DNA of 64,000 nucleotides from Kerstersia similis (GCF_965139615.1 NZ_CBCSIQ010000020.1:7144-71143), one strand, 5' to 3'. Shown: positions 17,068-27,059, numbered from the stretch's first letter. The notes: generated by a model not told the origin, from the sequence alone. Translations and numbers: made by a program.

Positions 17068-18079
17068 TACCGTGACGCAAGACACCGAACTCAGCGGCCT
17101 GCAGAAAAGCGCCATCCTGATGCTGTCGCTGGGTGAAGATTCGGCCGCCGCAGTATTCCGCCACCTGCAAGGCGCGGAAGTGCAGGAACTGGGCGCAGCA
17201 ATTGCCAACCTGAAGCAGATTTCCCGCCAGGATGTCAACACGACCCTGAGCAGTTTTCGCGAGGATGCCGAGCAGTTCCTGGCTGTCTCCATCGGTTCGG
17301 ATGACTATATCCGCGCCGTGCTGACCAAGGCGCTGGGCAGCGAACGCGCCGCCGGCATCATCGACGATATTCTGGAAGTCAGCAGCACCAGTAGTGGCAT
17401 AGACACCCTGAACTGGATGGATGCCTCGGTGGTGGCTGAACTGATCGGCGGCGAACATCCGCAGATCATTGCCACGATTCTGGTGCACCTGAAACGCGAC
17501 CGTTCGGCTGCCATTCTGAATTTCCTGCCGGCACGGCTGCGTACGGATGTCATGCTGCGCATCGCCACCTTCGGCGGCGTACAGCCGGCTGCGCTGGCAG
17601 AGCTGACCACCACGCTCAGCACCATGCTGAGCGGCCAGGGCGCCAAGCGCAGCAATATGGGTGGGGTGCGTACGGCAGCGGAAATCCTCAATATGATGAG
17701 TACCAGCGACGAGAAATCCATCGTCGATACGCTGCGCGAGCGCGACAGCGACCTGGCCCAGCGCATCGTCGATGAAATGTTCGTCTTCGAAAACCTGCTG
17801 GACATGGATGACCGCAGCGTCCAGACCTTGCTGAAGGAAATCGAAAGCGAAGTCCTGACCATCGCCCTCAAGGGGGCGCCGGAAGATGTGCGCGACAAGT
17901 TCCTCAGCAATATGTCGGTGCGCGCCGCGCAAATGCTGCGCGAGGATATCGAGCTGCAAGGCCCGATACGCATGTCGCAAGTCGAAGCTGAGCAGAAGAA
18001 GATCCTGGCTGTTGCCAAGCGTCTGGCCGAAGATGGCCTGATCGCGCTGGGCACGCAAGGCAACGATGCCTATGTCTGA
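17060..18079 (+). CDS. fliG: Flagellar motor switch protein FliG
   Basis: This 339-residue switch protein transmits stator force to the rotor. The conserved middle EHPQIIATILVHLKRDRSAAIL is visible. The C-terminal charged torque helix region is also present (KSIVDTLRERDSDLAQRIVDEMFVFENLLDMDDRSVQTLL). Length is normal. It overlaps fliF upstream and fliH downstream, consistent with coupled translation. Confidence 0.97.
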   Translation: MADTVTQDTELSGLQKSAILMLSLGEDSAAAVFRHLQGAEVQELGAAIANLKQISRQDVNTTLSSFREDAEQFLAVSIGSDDYIRAVLTKALGSERAAGIIDDILEVSSTSSGIDTLNWMDASVVAELIGGEHPQIIATILVHLKRDRSAAILNFLPARLRTDVMLRIATFGGVQPAALAELTTTLSTMLSGQGAKRSNMGGVRTAAEILNMMSTSDEKSIVDTLRERDSDLAQRIVDEMFVFENLLDMDDRSVQTLLKEIESEVLTIALKGAPEDVRDKFLSNMSVRAAQMLREDIELQGPIRMSQVEAEQKKILAVAKRLAEDGLIALGTQGNDAYV

Positions 18080-18902
18080 GCAAGAACCACCCATTCCCGC
18101 CGCCCCGCGTGGGCGGGCCTGGCAGCGCTGGCAGGTCGCCGCCCTGGAAGCGGAGGCCGACACGGGCACCGACCACCCGGCAGCCCGCCCCGCTACCGCC
18201 ACGACACCGCCACCACCGGAAGAAGTGGACCCACGCGCCTTGATCGCCCAATGGCGCGAACAGGCCGAACGGCAGGGTCATGAGCTGGGTTACGCGCAAG
18301 GACTGGAAGCCGGGCGCCGCGACGGCCTGGCCCGCGGCCTGGAGGATGGACGGCAACAAGGACACGCCGAAGCGCTGGCCCGGCAGCTCGCGGAAAACAC
18401 CGCCTTGCACCAACGCCTGCAAACCCTCGTCGCCCAGGCAGGCACGGCCATGGCCCGGTTGGACCGGGAAGTGGGCGATGCGTTGGTGCTGCTGGCCATG
18501 GATATCGCCAGGGATATCGTACGGGCAGAATTGAACCAGCGCCCGGACGCCATCCTGCCCCTGGTACGTGAAGTGCTGGCCCTGCATCCGCAACAGCCCT
18601 TGGTGGCGCTGCGTTTGCAGCCCGAGGATTGCGCCCTGGTACAAAGCCAGCTGACGGCCGAACTGGGCGCAACGGCGTGCCAGCTGATTGCCGACCCGGC
18701 GCTGCATACAGGCGACTGTCTGGTCGAAACCCGGCTGGGAGCGATAGACGCCACCTTGCGCGCCCGTTGGCAACAGCACGCCGCTGCACTGGGCGTCCAG
18801 CATGGCTGGGACGACCGCCAGGCACCTGCCGCCGGCCCGCTGCCTGATCCCGCCGGGCATCCCTTGCACACGACCGGCACCCCGCCGGGCCCCCAACCAT
18901 GA
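18066..18902 (+). CDS. fliH: Flagellar export ATPase regulator FliH
   Basis: This 278-residue protein has a proline/alanine-rich N-terminus and a region with glycine/alanine-spaced repeats (GHELGYAQGLEAGRRDGLAR, then GLEDGRQQGHAEAL), the GxxxG-like pattern of FliH. The C-terminal FliI-binding domain follows. FliH holds the ATPase FliI and helps deliver substrates to the export gate. The ATG at 18066 lies inside fliG; an ATG at 18072 is equally possible. The stop overlaps fliI as ATGA. Confidence 0.93.
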   Translation: MPMSEQEPPIPAAPRGRAWQRWQVAALEAEADTGTDHPAARPATATTPPPPEEVDPRALIAQWREQAERQGHELGYAQGLEAGRRDGLARGLEDGRQQGHAEALARQLAENTALHQRLQTLVAQAGTAMARLDREVGDALVLLAMDIARDIVRAELNQRPDAILPLVREVLALHPQQPLVALRLQPEDCALVQSQLTAELGATACQLIADPALHTGDCLVETRLGAIDATLRARWQQHAAALGVQHGWDDRQAPAAGPLPDPAGHPLHTTGTPPGPQP

Positions 18903-20341
18903 CCTTGCCGCCTGACAGCCCCCCCTGGCGGGACCAGCTGCAGCGCGCGCGGCAGCGCATCCGGCATTGCCCCCCCTGGCAAACGCTGGGGCGCATTACC
19001 CGTGCCGTCGGTCTGGTGCTGCAGGCCACCGGCTTGAAACTGCCAGTCGGCGCCGCTGTCACCATCGCGCATGAGCAAGATGCAAATGGCGGGATTGAAG
19101 CAGAAGTGGTCGGCTTTGACGGCCAGACCCTGTATCTGATGCCCCTGCAGGATATTGCCGGCATCATGCCGGGCGCGCTGGTGCGGCCGCTGGCCCTGCC
19201 CCGCCGCCCGGTCACGGCGCTGCCGCCAGGCGAAGCCGACAGCCCCGGCACCAGCCATGCCGCACGCCAGCTGCCGGTGGGCGATATGCTGCTGGGGCGT
19301 GTGCTGGATGGCGCGGGCACGCCGCTGGACGGCAAGGGTTCATTGCAGGATGCCCCGCGCAGCACGCTGACGCATCACTTCATCAACCCGCTGGACCGGG
19401 CCCCCATTCATCAGGTGCTGGATGTCGGCATCCGCTGCATCAATGGTTTGCTGACCGTCGGCCGGGGCCAGCGCATGGGCCTGTTCGCCGGCTCCGGCGT
19501 CGGCAAGAGCGTGCTGCTGGGCATGATGGCGCGCTATACCCAGGCCGATGTGATTGTCGTCGGCCTGATCGGCGAACGCGGACGCGAAGTGCAGGAATTC
19601 ATCGAAAGCAATCTTGGCACCAGCGGTCTGGCGCGTTCGGTGGTCATCGCCGCGCCGGCAGACGTCTCCCCGGTGTTGCGGCTGCAGGGCGCCGCCTACG
19701 CTACGCGCATCGCAGAGTATTTCCGCGACCAGGGCAAGCATGTCCTGCTGATCATGGATTCGCTGACCCGCTATGCCATGGCGCAACGCGAAATCGCGCT
19801 GGCCGTGGGCGAACCGCCGGCCACCAAAGGCTACCCGCCTTCGGTCTTCGCCCGCCTGCCCGCGCTGGTAGAGCGTGCCGGCAACGGCGCCGCGCGGCCC
19901 GCTGGCGGCAGCCACGGTTCCATTACCGGTTTCTACACGGTTCTGGCCGAAGGCGATGACCAACAGGATCCGATTGCCGATGCCGCACGCGCCATCCTGG
20001 ACGGCCATATCGTTCTGTCGCGCCACCTGGCCGAAGCCGGACACTATCCCGCCATCGACATCGAAGCGTCGATTTCCCGTGTCATGACGGCCATCACCAG
20101 CCCGGCGCAACAGACCGACGCACGCCGCTTCAAGCAATTGTTCTCGCGTTACCAGCGCAGCCGCGACCTGATCGCCGTCGGCGCCTATGTGCCTGGCCAC
20201 GATCCGCAGCTTGATGACGCCGTCAACCGTTTCCCCCTGCTGGAGCGCTATCTGCAGCAGGGCTTGAACGAAAACATCCCCTATCCACAGGCAAGCCAGG
20301 CACTGGCGGCCTTGTTTGCTCAGGCAGGACGCCATGGCTGA
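18899..20341 (+). CDS. fliI: Flagellum-specific export ATPase FliI
   Basis: The 480-residue F1-beta-like ATPase has Walker A GLFAGSGVGKSVLLG and Walker B region HVLLIMDSLTRYAMAQREIA. The type III ATPase signature GEPPATKGYPPSVFA is also present. It powers unfolding and export of flagellar subunits. The start overlaps fliH (ATGA), and its end overlaps fliJ. Length is slightly above the usual 440-460 residues because of a longer N-terminus. Confidence 0.97.
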   Translation: MTLPPDSPPWRDQLQRARQRIRHCPPWQTLGRITRAVGLVLQATGLKLPVGAAVTIAHEQDANGGIEAEVVGFDGQTLYLMPLQDIAGIMPGALVRPLALPRRPVTALPPGEADSPGTSHAARQLPVGDMLLGRVLDGAGTPLDGKGSLQDAPRSTLTHHFINPLDRAPIHQVLDVGIRCINGLLTVGRGQRMGLFAGSGVGKSVLLGMMARYTQADVIVVGLIGERGREVQEFIESNLGTSGLARSVVIAAPADVSPVLRLQGAAYATRIAEYFRDQGKHVLLIMDSLTRYAMAQREIALAVGEPPATKGYPPSVFARLPALVERAGNGAARPAGGSHGSITGFYTVLAEGDDQQDPIADAARAILDGHIVLSRHLAEAGHYPAIDIEASISRVMTAITSPAQQTDARRFKQLFSRYQRSRDLIAVGAYVPGHDPQLDDAVNRFPLLERYLQQGLNENIPYPQASQALAALFAQAGRHG

Positions 20342-20786
20342 ACCAACTCCTTTGGACACCCTGATCGACCTGGCGCGCCAGCGTGTTGACGATGCCCTGC
20401 AGGCATTCGGCCAGGCCCAGGCCCGCTACAACCAGGCGCGCCAGCAACTACAGGCGCTGTACGACTATTGCGATGACTACCGGCGCAATCTGCAGCAGGG
20501 CATGGGGCAAGGCATGCAAACAGCGACTTACCGCAATTATTCGTCGTTTCTCGACAGTCTGGATCAAGCCATTGCACAGCAAAATTCGCTCTTGCAGTCG
20601 CATCAGCAACAACTGACGGAACTGCGCCAGCGCTGGCTGGAGGAAAAGCGCAAGCTGGATGCCTACGCCACGCTGGCTGAGCGTCGCTCACGTGCGGCAG
20701 ATAGCCTGACGCAACGACGGGAACAACGCGCCATGGATGAGTACTCGGCGCGCCTGGCGCGCCAGCCCCAAGCCTATGCCTCCTGA
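20334..20786 (+). CDS. fliJ: Flagellar export chaperone/stalk protein FliJ
   Basis: This is a 150-residue, almost wholly alpha-helical coiled-coil protein rich in Gln, Arg and Leu (QAQARYNQARQQLQALYDY, QQQLTELRQRWLEEKRKLDA). It is the expected size for FliJ, which forms the central stalk of the FliI hexamer and recycles chaperones. I chose the ATG at 20334, which overlaps the fliI end by eight bases and has AGGAC upstream, over an upstream TTG. Confidence 0.92.
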   Translation: MAEPTPLDTLIDLARQRVDDALQAFGQAQARYNQARQQLQALYDYCDDYRRNLQQGMGQGMQTATYRNYSSFLDSLDQAIAQQNSLLQSHQQQLTELRQRWLEEKRKLDAYATLAERRSRAADSLTQRREQRAMDEYSARLARQPQAYAS

Positions 20787-20823
20787 ACCCAGGCTCGCCT
20801 GCCACCCCTAACGCCGGTCTCCC

Positions 20824-22245
20824 ATGACGCTTCTTTCTCCTCTGGTACAAGCCAATCAGGCACTGGAAACCACCCGTGACCAGGCCGCCTTGTCTCGGCG
20901 CAGCGACACCCTGCGCCAAGACGCGCAAAGTGCCGAAGAAGCCCGCAGCTTTTCCGCGCTATTGGCCCGGCAACGACAGGCGCGTGCCGAGGCCGCCGCC
21001 CCCCGCCTGACAGAATCTTCCGGCACGCCACGCTCGGCCCGGCCAGGCAACGCCGAGCCCTCCGTCTCGGAAGGCCCGGCAGATCACCTGCCCGGGCTGG
21101 CGCAAGCCCCCGCCGAACCGGCTGCCGGGCCGCTCCCCCTTCCCGCCGAAGACACGCATCCGGCAGCGGATGGTGATACGCTGCGCAGCACCATGCTGTT
21201 TCTGGCACAAACGCAACGTGCCGGCGCCCCCCGTCCTGGCACGGCAGCGGTAGCGGACAGGCATGGCGCAACAAGCACCCATGACGCCCTAGCAGAAACT
21301 GCAGAAAACACCCTGGCAGATCAGGCGAACCTGCCCCCGGCACCGGCCCTGACTGAAGCCAGCCAATTGGCCGCCGGCACGCGCCTGGGTGTGTCCATCC
21401 GAACAACCGGCGCCTTGCGCATGCCCCCTGGCGCCCTGAAGTCCGCCACGCCCGCGGCATCTGCGGCCACATCCGCAGCAACATCCGCCGCCCAGGCCGG
21501 TAAAGCAGGTACGGCACGTCCGGACAATCTGGGCACCGATGGCAAACCGGCAACAGCCCAGCCCGCTGCCGCTTTCCTGGCCGAATGGGCCGCCCAATCG
21601 ACAGGAGCCGATGGCAACGGCGCAGCAGAACCGCTGAGCGCACGCACCGACAGCGGATTTTCCGTGCCGGAGGGCAGCCCGGCTGCGCCGCAAGCCGCCG
21701 CCCTGCCAGCGTCGCCGCTGCTGTCCCACATCGCGACGGCCAACGCGGCCGGCCCTCAGCCCCTGCTACCCGGCGGCATGCTATCGCCCAGCCTGGACAG
21801 CCCGGCGTGGCAGGCAGCCCTGAACCAGCAATTCATCCGCCTCGGGCAGTTTGCCGCCGGGCAGCAATCCACCGTTCAGCAAATGGACTTGAGCCTTAAC
21901 CCGGCCGCGCTCGGGCCCTTGCGCATCATGATGACCGTACAGGATGGCATTGCTCATGCCTGGATCAACTCGGCGCACGCGCATGTCCGCCAAAGCATTG
22001 AATCGGCACTGCCGCAATTGCAGGAAGCCATGGCCCATGCCGGGCTGACGCTGGCAGACACTCAGGTCGGCGATCACTCAGGCGATGATCAGACGCAAGC
22101 CTTCTTCCAGGCGGCGCTGCGCTCGACGCATTCATCACGCGCAGCCGCTCATCTCGCTGCGGACAGCGATGCCGCCCTGCCGGCCCAGAACCCCGCTGCG
22201 GCGCGGATACTTCGGCCACACGCGCTGCTGGACACTTTCGCCTGA
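20824..22245 (+). CDS. fliK: Flagellar hook-length control protein FliK
   Basis: The 473-residue protein has a long low-complexity Ala/Pro/Thr-rich N-terminal ruler region. The conserved C-terminal hook-length domain at about 350-440 contains QQMDLSLNPAALGPLRIMM and HVRQSIESALPQLQEAMAHA. It measures hook length and switches FlhB to filament export. No clear ribosome-binding site precedes the ATG. A 151-bp gap to fliL follows, with no clear promoter seen. Confidence 0.93.
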   Translation: MTLLSPLVQANQALETTRDQAALSRRSDTLRQDAQSAEEARSFSALLARQRQARAEAAAPRLTESSGTPRSARPGNAEPSVSEGPADHLPGLAQAPAEPAAGPLPLPAEDTHPAADGDTLRSTMLFLAQTQRAGAPRPGTAAVADRHGATSTHDALAETAENTLADQANLPPAPALTEASQLAAGTRLGVSIRTTGALRMPPGALKSATPAASAATSAATSAAQAGKAGTARPDNLGTDGKPATAQPAAAFLAEWAAQSTGADGNGAAEPLSARTDSGFSVPEGSPAAPQAAALPASPLLSHIATANAAGPQPLLPGGMLSPSLDSPAWQAALNQQFIRLGQFAAGQQSTVQQMDLSLNPAALGPLRIMMTVQDGIAHAWINSAHAHVRQSIESALPQLQEAMAHAGLTLADTQVGDHSGDDQTQAFFQAALRSTHSSRAAAHLAADSDAALPAQNPAAARILRPHALLDTFA

Positions 22246-22396
22246 AGCCATAGCGCCGAATACCTGCCGAAACCCCGCTTTGTTCCAGCGGCAGAATTTC
22301 GCCCCCCTCGGGCACAATGGGGAATCATGCGCCCGCAGCTACAGGCGCTCCCGGACTGTCTTCCTCCAGACCCAGGCGTTTTAATCCGTCTTCCCC

Positions 22397-22936
22397 ATGC
22401 CCGATCTCGACGCCAGTACGTCTCCTCCGCGCAAAAGCAATCTGCTCCTGAAAATCATCTCGGCCTTGCTGCTGCTGGTGCTGTTCGCCTTCGCAGGCAT
22501 AGGTGGCGCCTGGTTCTATGTGAACCGCGAACACCCGGTTGCCCCGGCGACACCGGCTGCCGACAGCCCGGATGCCAGCACGGCGGCCCCCAGCGGCAAA
22601 GACCCGGACGCCAACGCACCGCTGCCGATTTTCGTGGATCTGACCCCTTTCACCGTGACGCTGTCCGACAACGTCATGGAACGACTGGTGCACATGGCCA
22701 TTACCATCCGCCTGAGCGACCAGGACTCCAAGGACCGGCTGCTGCGCTACCTGCCGGAAGTGCGTAACCGCGTCCTGATGATCCTGAGCGACCAATCGCC
22801 CGAAACCATCGCCAGCACCCGGACGCGAACCCGTCTGGCCCAGGAAATCGCCCACGCGCTGAGCCAGCCGTTCAAGCCTCTGGTCAAAGGCCAGCAGATC
22901 ATCGACGTTCTCTTTACCGACTTCGTGGTGCAGTAA
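22397..22936 (+). CDS. fliL: Flagellar basal-body-associated protein FliL
   Basis: This 179-residue single-pass membrane protein has a short cytoplasmic N-terminus, one helix at about 18-40 (LLKIISALLLLVLFAFAGIG) and a periplasmic domain ending in the typical INDVLFT-like IIDVLFTDFVVQ. FliL surrounds the stator and supports torque. It lies six bases before fliM. Confidence 0.95.
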   Translation: MPDLDASTSPPRKSNLLLKIISALLLLVLFAFAGIGGAWFYVNREHPVAPATPAADSPDASTAAPSGKDPDANAPLPIFVDLTPFTVTLSDNVMERLVHMAITIRLSDQDSKDRLLRYLPEVRNRVLMILSDQSPETIASTRTRTRLAQEIAHALSQPFKPLVKGQQIIDVLFTDFVVQ

Positions 22937-22942
22937 GGAACC

Positions 22943-23953
22943 ATGGGTTACGAAGCTTTTCTGTCGCAGGACGAAGTCGATGCGCTGGTTGCCGAAGTTT
23001 CCGGCGACACCAGCGCACTGGCTCAGGATAGCCAGGCCGATACCGGTGCGGTACGCGCCTACGATCTCGGTTCGCCCGACCGTATCGTGCGCCGGCGCAT
23101 GCAGACGCTGGAACTCATCAACGAACGCTTCGGACGCAACATCCGCAGCGCATTGCTGCAATTCATGCGGCGCAGCGCCGACGTTTCCGTCAGCAGCCTG
23201 CGCATCATGAAATACATAGATTTCGAACGCAACCTGCCGGTGCCCAGCAACCTGAACATGGTTGCCATGCGGCCGCTGCGCGGCACAGCGCTGTTTGTCT
23301 TTGACCCCAGCCTGGTATTTCTGGTGGTCGATAGCCTGTTTGGCGGCAGCGGCCGCTACCACACCCGCGTCGAAGGCAGGGAATTCACCTTGACCGAACA
23401 GCGCGTCATCCAGCGACTGCTACGCCTGACGCTGGACTGCTATGGCAAATCCTGGGAACCGGTCTATCCCATAGACTTCGACTACATCCGTTCGGAAATG
23501 CACACGAAGTTCGCCAGCATCACCGACAGCAATGAAGCCGTCGTGATCAGTGCATTCCGCATCGAGTTCGGCACAGTGGGGGGCACCCTGCACATCTGCC
23601 TGCCGTATTCGATGATCGAACCGATACGCGACCTGCTCACCCGCCCCTTGCAAGACGCTTCGCTGGATGCCGCCGACCGCCGCTGGACTTCCCTGCTGGC
23701 CCGCGAAGTCCGCCAAGCCGAAGTCACGCTGAGCACCCGCCTGGCCGACATTCCCCTGAAATTGCAGGACTTGTTGAACTTGCGGGTAGGTGACGTGCTG
23801 CCGCTGGACATGCCGGAAACCGTTCAGGCCTGCGTGAACAATGTCCCGGTCATGACCTGCGAATATGGCCGGCACAACAACAGCTATGCGCTGCGTGTCA
23901 GACAAATGCTCGCGCCGCCCGCCCCTGAATCGAATGAGATGGACGCATTATGA
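22943..23953 (+). CDS. fliM: Flagellar motor switch protein FliM
   Basis: The 336-residue switch protein starts with the CheY-P-binding peptide FLSQDEVDALV. The central phosphatase-like fold and a C-terminal SpoA domain (PLKLQDLLNLRVGDVLPLDM) follow. It receives CheY-P and reverses the motor. AAGGAACC precedes the ATG, and the stop overlaps fliN as ATGA. Confidence 0.97.
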   Translation: MGYEAFLSQDEVDALVAEVSGDTSALAQDSQADTGAVRAYDLGSPDRIVRRRMQTLELINERFGRNIRSALLQFMRRSADVSVSSLRIMKYIDFERNLPVPSNLNMVAMRPLRGTALFVFDPSLVFLVVDSLFGGSGRYHTRVEGREFTLTEQRVIQRLLRLTLDCYGKSWEPVYPIDFDYIRSEMHTKFASITDSNEAVVISAFRIEFGTVGGTLHICLPYSMIEPIRDLLTRPLQDASLDAADRRWTSLLAREVRQAEVTLSTRLADIPLKLQDLLNLRVGDVLPLDMPETVQACVNNVPVMTCEYGRHNNSYALRVRQMLAPPAPESNEMDAL

Positions 23954-24555
23954 CGACTGACTCCTCATCCATGAACAGCCAGAACAATTCCTCCCCGTCG
24001 GCTGACGAACTGGCGCAGGCGCTGGGCGGCACACAGGCCGATGGCCTGTCTGCCGCAAGCGACGCCACGGACGGCATGGATCTCTGGGAACAGGCACTGG
24101 CCGAGCAGGCTGCCGGTGAAGCGGCCAACACGGCGCGGGCGGCGGCCTCCGCCACGCCTGCAGCACCCGCAGCGCCAGCCGCCGCCACCTCTGCCACGGC
24201 CTCCACTGCTGGCGCCACTGCCAGCACCACAGCCACGCCGCGGCGCGTGGAATTCCCGGCCCTCAGCGACACCGCTGGCGTATCGCTCAATGACCTGGCA
24301 CTGATCAAGGACATTCCGGTACAGCTCACGGTCGAGCTGGGGCGCACGCGCATCACCATCAAAAACCTGCTGGAACTCGGCCAAGGCTCGGTCATCGAAC
24401 TCGACGGCCTGGCTGGCGAGCCCATGGACATTTTCGTCAATGGTTTTCTGATCGCCCAGGGTGAAGTCGTCGTCGTGGAAGAAAAATACGGCATCCGCCT
24501 GACGGACATCATCACCCCATCAGACAGGCTGAACCGCCTGAACAAAACCCGCTGA
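23950..24555 (+). CDS. fliN: Flagellar motor switch protein FliN
   Basis: The C-terminal SpoA domain is clear (IPVQLTVELGRTRITIKNLL and GSVIELDGLAGEPMDIFVNG). At 201 residues it is longer than the usual ~137. The extra length is an Ala/Thr-rich linker at about 55-95 between the N-terminal helix and the SpoA domain. FliN forms the base of the C ring and docks FliH. Overlap with fliM suggests coupled synthesis. Confidence 0.96.
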   Translation: MTTDSSSMNSQNNSSPSADELAQALGGTQADGLSAASDATDGMDLWEQALAEQAAGEAANTARAAASATPAAPAAPAAATSATASTAGATASTTATPRRVEFPALSDTAGVSLNDLALIKDIPVQLTVELGRTRITIKNLLELGQGSVIELDGLAGEPMDIFVNGFLIAQGEVVVVEEKYGIRLTDIITPSDRLNRLNKTR

Positions 24556-24557
24556 CC

Positions 24558-24995
24558 ATGGAAACCGGCTCGATCCTGCGCGTGATCGCCGCCTTGCTGG
24601 GCGTCATCAGCGCCATCCTGCTGGCCGCCTGGCTGGCGCGCCGCAGCGGCTGGCTGGGCCAGCAAACCCGGCGCCACGACTTGCGCATCCAGGCCAGCCT
24701 GGCCCTCGGCCCGCGCCACCGACTTGTACTGGTCGCTGTCGAAGGCGAACGCATGCTGATCGGCCTCTCCCCCCAAAACATCCAGCACCTCGCCACGCTG
24801 CCGCCTGCCGACGCAACGGCAATGACAACGGCAATGACCGCCGCTCCCCCCGAAGCCACCGGTGCCACAGCCACCGGCGAGCTTCCTGATCCCCCCGACA
24901 CGCTTACGGGCAAGATACATCCCACGGCTACGGCCGCGGTGGAAACCGGCGCATTCCAGCGCGTACTGAACCAATGGCGCTCGGCCCAGCCCTGA
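24558..24995 (+). CDS. fliO: Flagellar export gate assembly protein FliO
   Basis: This 145-residue protein has one N-terminal membrane helix (ILRVIAALLGVISAILLAAW) and a small cytoplasmic domain with the conserved ASLALGPRHRLVLVAVEGER. FliO stabilises FliP during gate assembly. It starts two bases after fliN. The C-terminus is Thr/Ala-rich and variable. Confidence 0.9.
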   Translation: METGSILRVIAALLGVISAILLAAWLARRSGWLGQQTRRHDLRIQASLALGPRHRLVLVAVEGERMLIGLSPQNIQHLATLPPADATAMTTAMTAAPPEATGATATGELPDPPDTLTGKIHPTATAAVETGAFQRVLNQWRSAQP

Positions 24996-25027
24996 CCGCC
25001 CTGCCGGACCCTTCATCCCTTTCTCTC

Positions 25028-25807
25028 ATGCCCTCTTTGCTTTGCCTGTCTCGTGCCCGCATGCTGGCGCTCTGTCTGGCCCCGCTGCTCTGGCTGGCCT
25101 GGCCCATGCCGGCCGCGCTGGCACAAAGCCTCGCCATGCCTGCGCTAACGGCCTCTCCCGGCGCAGATGGCGGCCAGATCTACTCGCTCAGCCTGCAAAC
25201 CCTGCTGCTGCTGACGCTCATCGGCCTGCTGCCCGCCATGCTGCTGGCCATGACCGGCTTCACTCGCATCATCATCGTCCTGGGCCTGCTGCGCAACGCC
25301 ATGGGCACCGGCTCGTCACCGCCCAACCAGGTGTTGATCGGCCTGGCGCTATTCCTGACCCTGTTCACCATGTCGCCGGTCTTTGACCGCATCTACGAAG
25401 AGGCCTACACCCCGCTCTCGGCGGGCCAGATATCCTTCGAAACCGCAGTCGAACGCGGCGCCCAGCCCCTGCGCGAATTCATGCTGGCGCAAACCCGCGA
25501 AAACGACCTCTCCCTCTTTGCCGGCATGGCGGGACTGCCTGAACTGGAGGGCCCGGAACAAATCCCCATGCGTGTCCTCATCCCGGCATTCATGACCAGT
25601 GAGCTGAAAACCGCCTTCCAGATCGGCTTCACCATCTTCATCCCCTTCCTGATCATCGACCTGGTTGTCGCCAGCGTCCTGATGGCGCTGGGCATGATGA
25701 TGGTGCCGCCCGTCACCATCGCCCTGCCCTTCAAGCTGATGCTATTCGTCCTGGCTGACGGCTGGACACTGCTGCTGGGCTCGCTGGCCCAAAGCTTCAA
25801 CCCCTGA
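25028..25807 (+). CDS. fliP: Flagellar export gate protein FliP
   Basis: This 259-residue precursor has a cleavable signal peptide ending in AALAQ and several membrane helices. The conserved FliP segments GFTRIIIVLGLLRNAMGT and TSELKTAFQIGFTIFIPFLI are present. FliP forms the export pore with FliQ and FliR. I chose the ATG at 25028 to give a normal signal peptide. No start here has a good ribosome-binding site, and an ATG at 24974 overlapping fliO is an alternative. Confidence 0.95.
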   Translation: MPSLLCLSRARMLALCLAPLLWLAWPMPAALAQSLAMPALTASPGADGGQIYSLSLQTLLLLTLIGLLPAMLLAMTGFTRIIIVLGLLRNAMGTGSSPPNQVLIGLALFLTLFTMSPVFDRIYEEAYTPLSAGQISFETAVERGAQPLREFMLAQTRENDLSLFAGMAGLPELEGPEQIPMRVLIPAFMTSELKTAFQIGFTIFIPFLIIDLVVASVLMALGMMMVPPVTIALPFKLMLFVLADGWTLLLGSLAQSFNP

Positions 25808-25862
25808 CCCTGCCCCACCTCCCACCGGCGCCTCTGCGCCCCGGCCTTGCCCTGGAGACACC

Positions 25863-26132
25863 ATGACACCCGAAGCGGTAATGACGCTGGCCTATGAAAC
25901 CATCAAAATCACCCTATCGGTGGCTGGCCCCCTGCTGCTCGTCATCCTGCTGGTCGGCCTGGTCATCAGCATTTTCCAGGCGGCCACGCAGATCAATGAA
26001 ATGACCCTCTCCTTCATCCCGAAACTGCTGGCCATGTGCGGCACCCTGGTTCTGCTCGGGCCCTTGCTGATCGAACAGCTGGTGGACTACATGCGCCAGC
26101 TGTTCAGCGCCATCCCGCAATTCGCCCAATAG
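25863..26132 (+). CDS. fliQ: Flagellar export gate protein FliQ
   Basis: This is an 89-residue protein with two membrane helices, of standard length, with the conserved GLVISIFQAATQINEMTLSF. It is part of the helical FliPQR gate. TGGAGACACC precedes the ATG. Confidence 0.97.
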   Translation: MTPEAVMTLAYETIKITLSVAGPLLLVILLVGLVISIFQAATQINEMTLSFIPKLLAMCGTLVLLGPLLIEQLVDYMRQLFSAIPQFAQ

Positions 26133-26150
26133 GCCGGATCCGGCACGGCC

Positions 26151-26939
26151 ATGATCGCCTTCTCGCTGGAGCAGCTCTACGGCTGGATCCACACCTTCAT
26201 CCTGCCCTTCTGCCGCATCGGCGCGCTCATGCTCACCGCGCCCGTCCTGGGCGACGCTGCCATCCCCAAAAAAATCAAACTGGCGCTGGCCTTGGCGCTC
26301 ACCCTGGCGCTGGCGCCCGGCGCCGGCCCCCTTCCCGAACTGGCGCCCGGCTCCTGGGGCAGCCTGGCCATCATGGCGCGGCAAATACTCATAGGCCTCG
26401 CCATGGGGCTCTGCATACGCATCGTCTTTGCTGCCGTCCACACGGCCGGCGAACTCGTCGGCCTGCAGATGGGCCTCTCCTTCGCCACATTCTTCGACCC
26501 TGGCGGTGGCGCCAGCACCACCGTGCTATCGCGCCTCTTCAACGCCATCACCGTCCTGCTATTCCTGGCACTGGATGGCCACCTGATGGTGATCGCCGGC
26601 CTGCAGCGCTCCTTTGAAACCCTGCCGCTGGCTGCTGCGCCGCTGGACATCAACGGCTGGGGAATCCTGCTCGAATGGAGCAACGCCATCATCGTCTCCG
26701 GCCTGCTCATGGCCTTGCCCTTGATCACCGCCCTGCTCACCATCAACCTGGCCTTGGGCATCCTCAACCGCACGGCGCCGCAAATGTCCGTCTTCGCCGT
26801 CGGCTTCCCCGTCTCGCTCATCGCCGGCCTGCTGGCCTTGCTCGCAGTCCTGCCCAACAGTAGCGGCTTTCTCGGCCAACTCATCGAAAACGGCCTGGAA
26901 CACATGTTGAGGATGGTACAAGGGCTAGCCGGCGCTTAA
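26151..26939 (+). CDS. fliR: Flagellar export gate protein FliR
   Basis: The 262-residue protein has about six membrane helices. VHTAGELVGLQMGLSFATFF and MSVFAVGFPVSLIAGLLALL are typical. It completes the FliPQR gate and is the last gene of the fliF operon. The gene ends at a 0.5-kb repeat-bearing gap that separates it from the convergent chemoreceptor gene. Confidence 0.96.
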   Translation: MIAFSLEQLYGWIHTFILPFCRIGALMLTAPVLGDAAIPKKIKLALALALTLALAPGAGPLPELAPGSWGSLAIMARQILIGLAMGLCIRIVFAAVHTAGELVGLQMGLSFATFFDPGGGASTTVLSRLFNAITVLLFLALDGHLMVIAGLQRSFETLPLAAAPLDINGWGILLEWSNAIIVSGLLMALPLITALLTINLALGILNRTAPQMSVFAVGFPVSLIAGLLALLAVLPNSSGFLGQLIENGLEHMLRMVQGLAGA

Positions 26940-27059
26940 ACACACCCTGCCCCCACCAAGCCCCCCTCATCAAGCCAACCTCCTTCATCAGGCCGCCCCG
27001 AACTGCGCCCACCGTTCACACAGCAACCCGTAGCATTGAACCTGCAAGCCTGGCTGCCA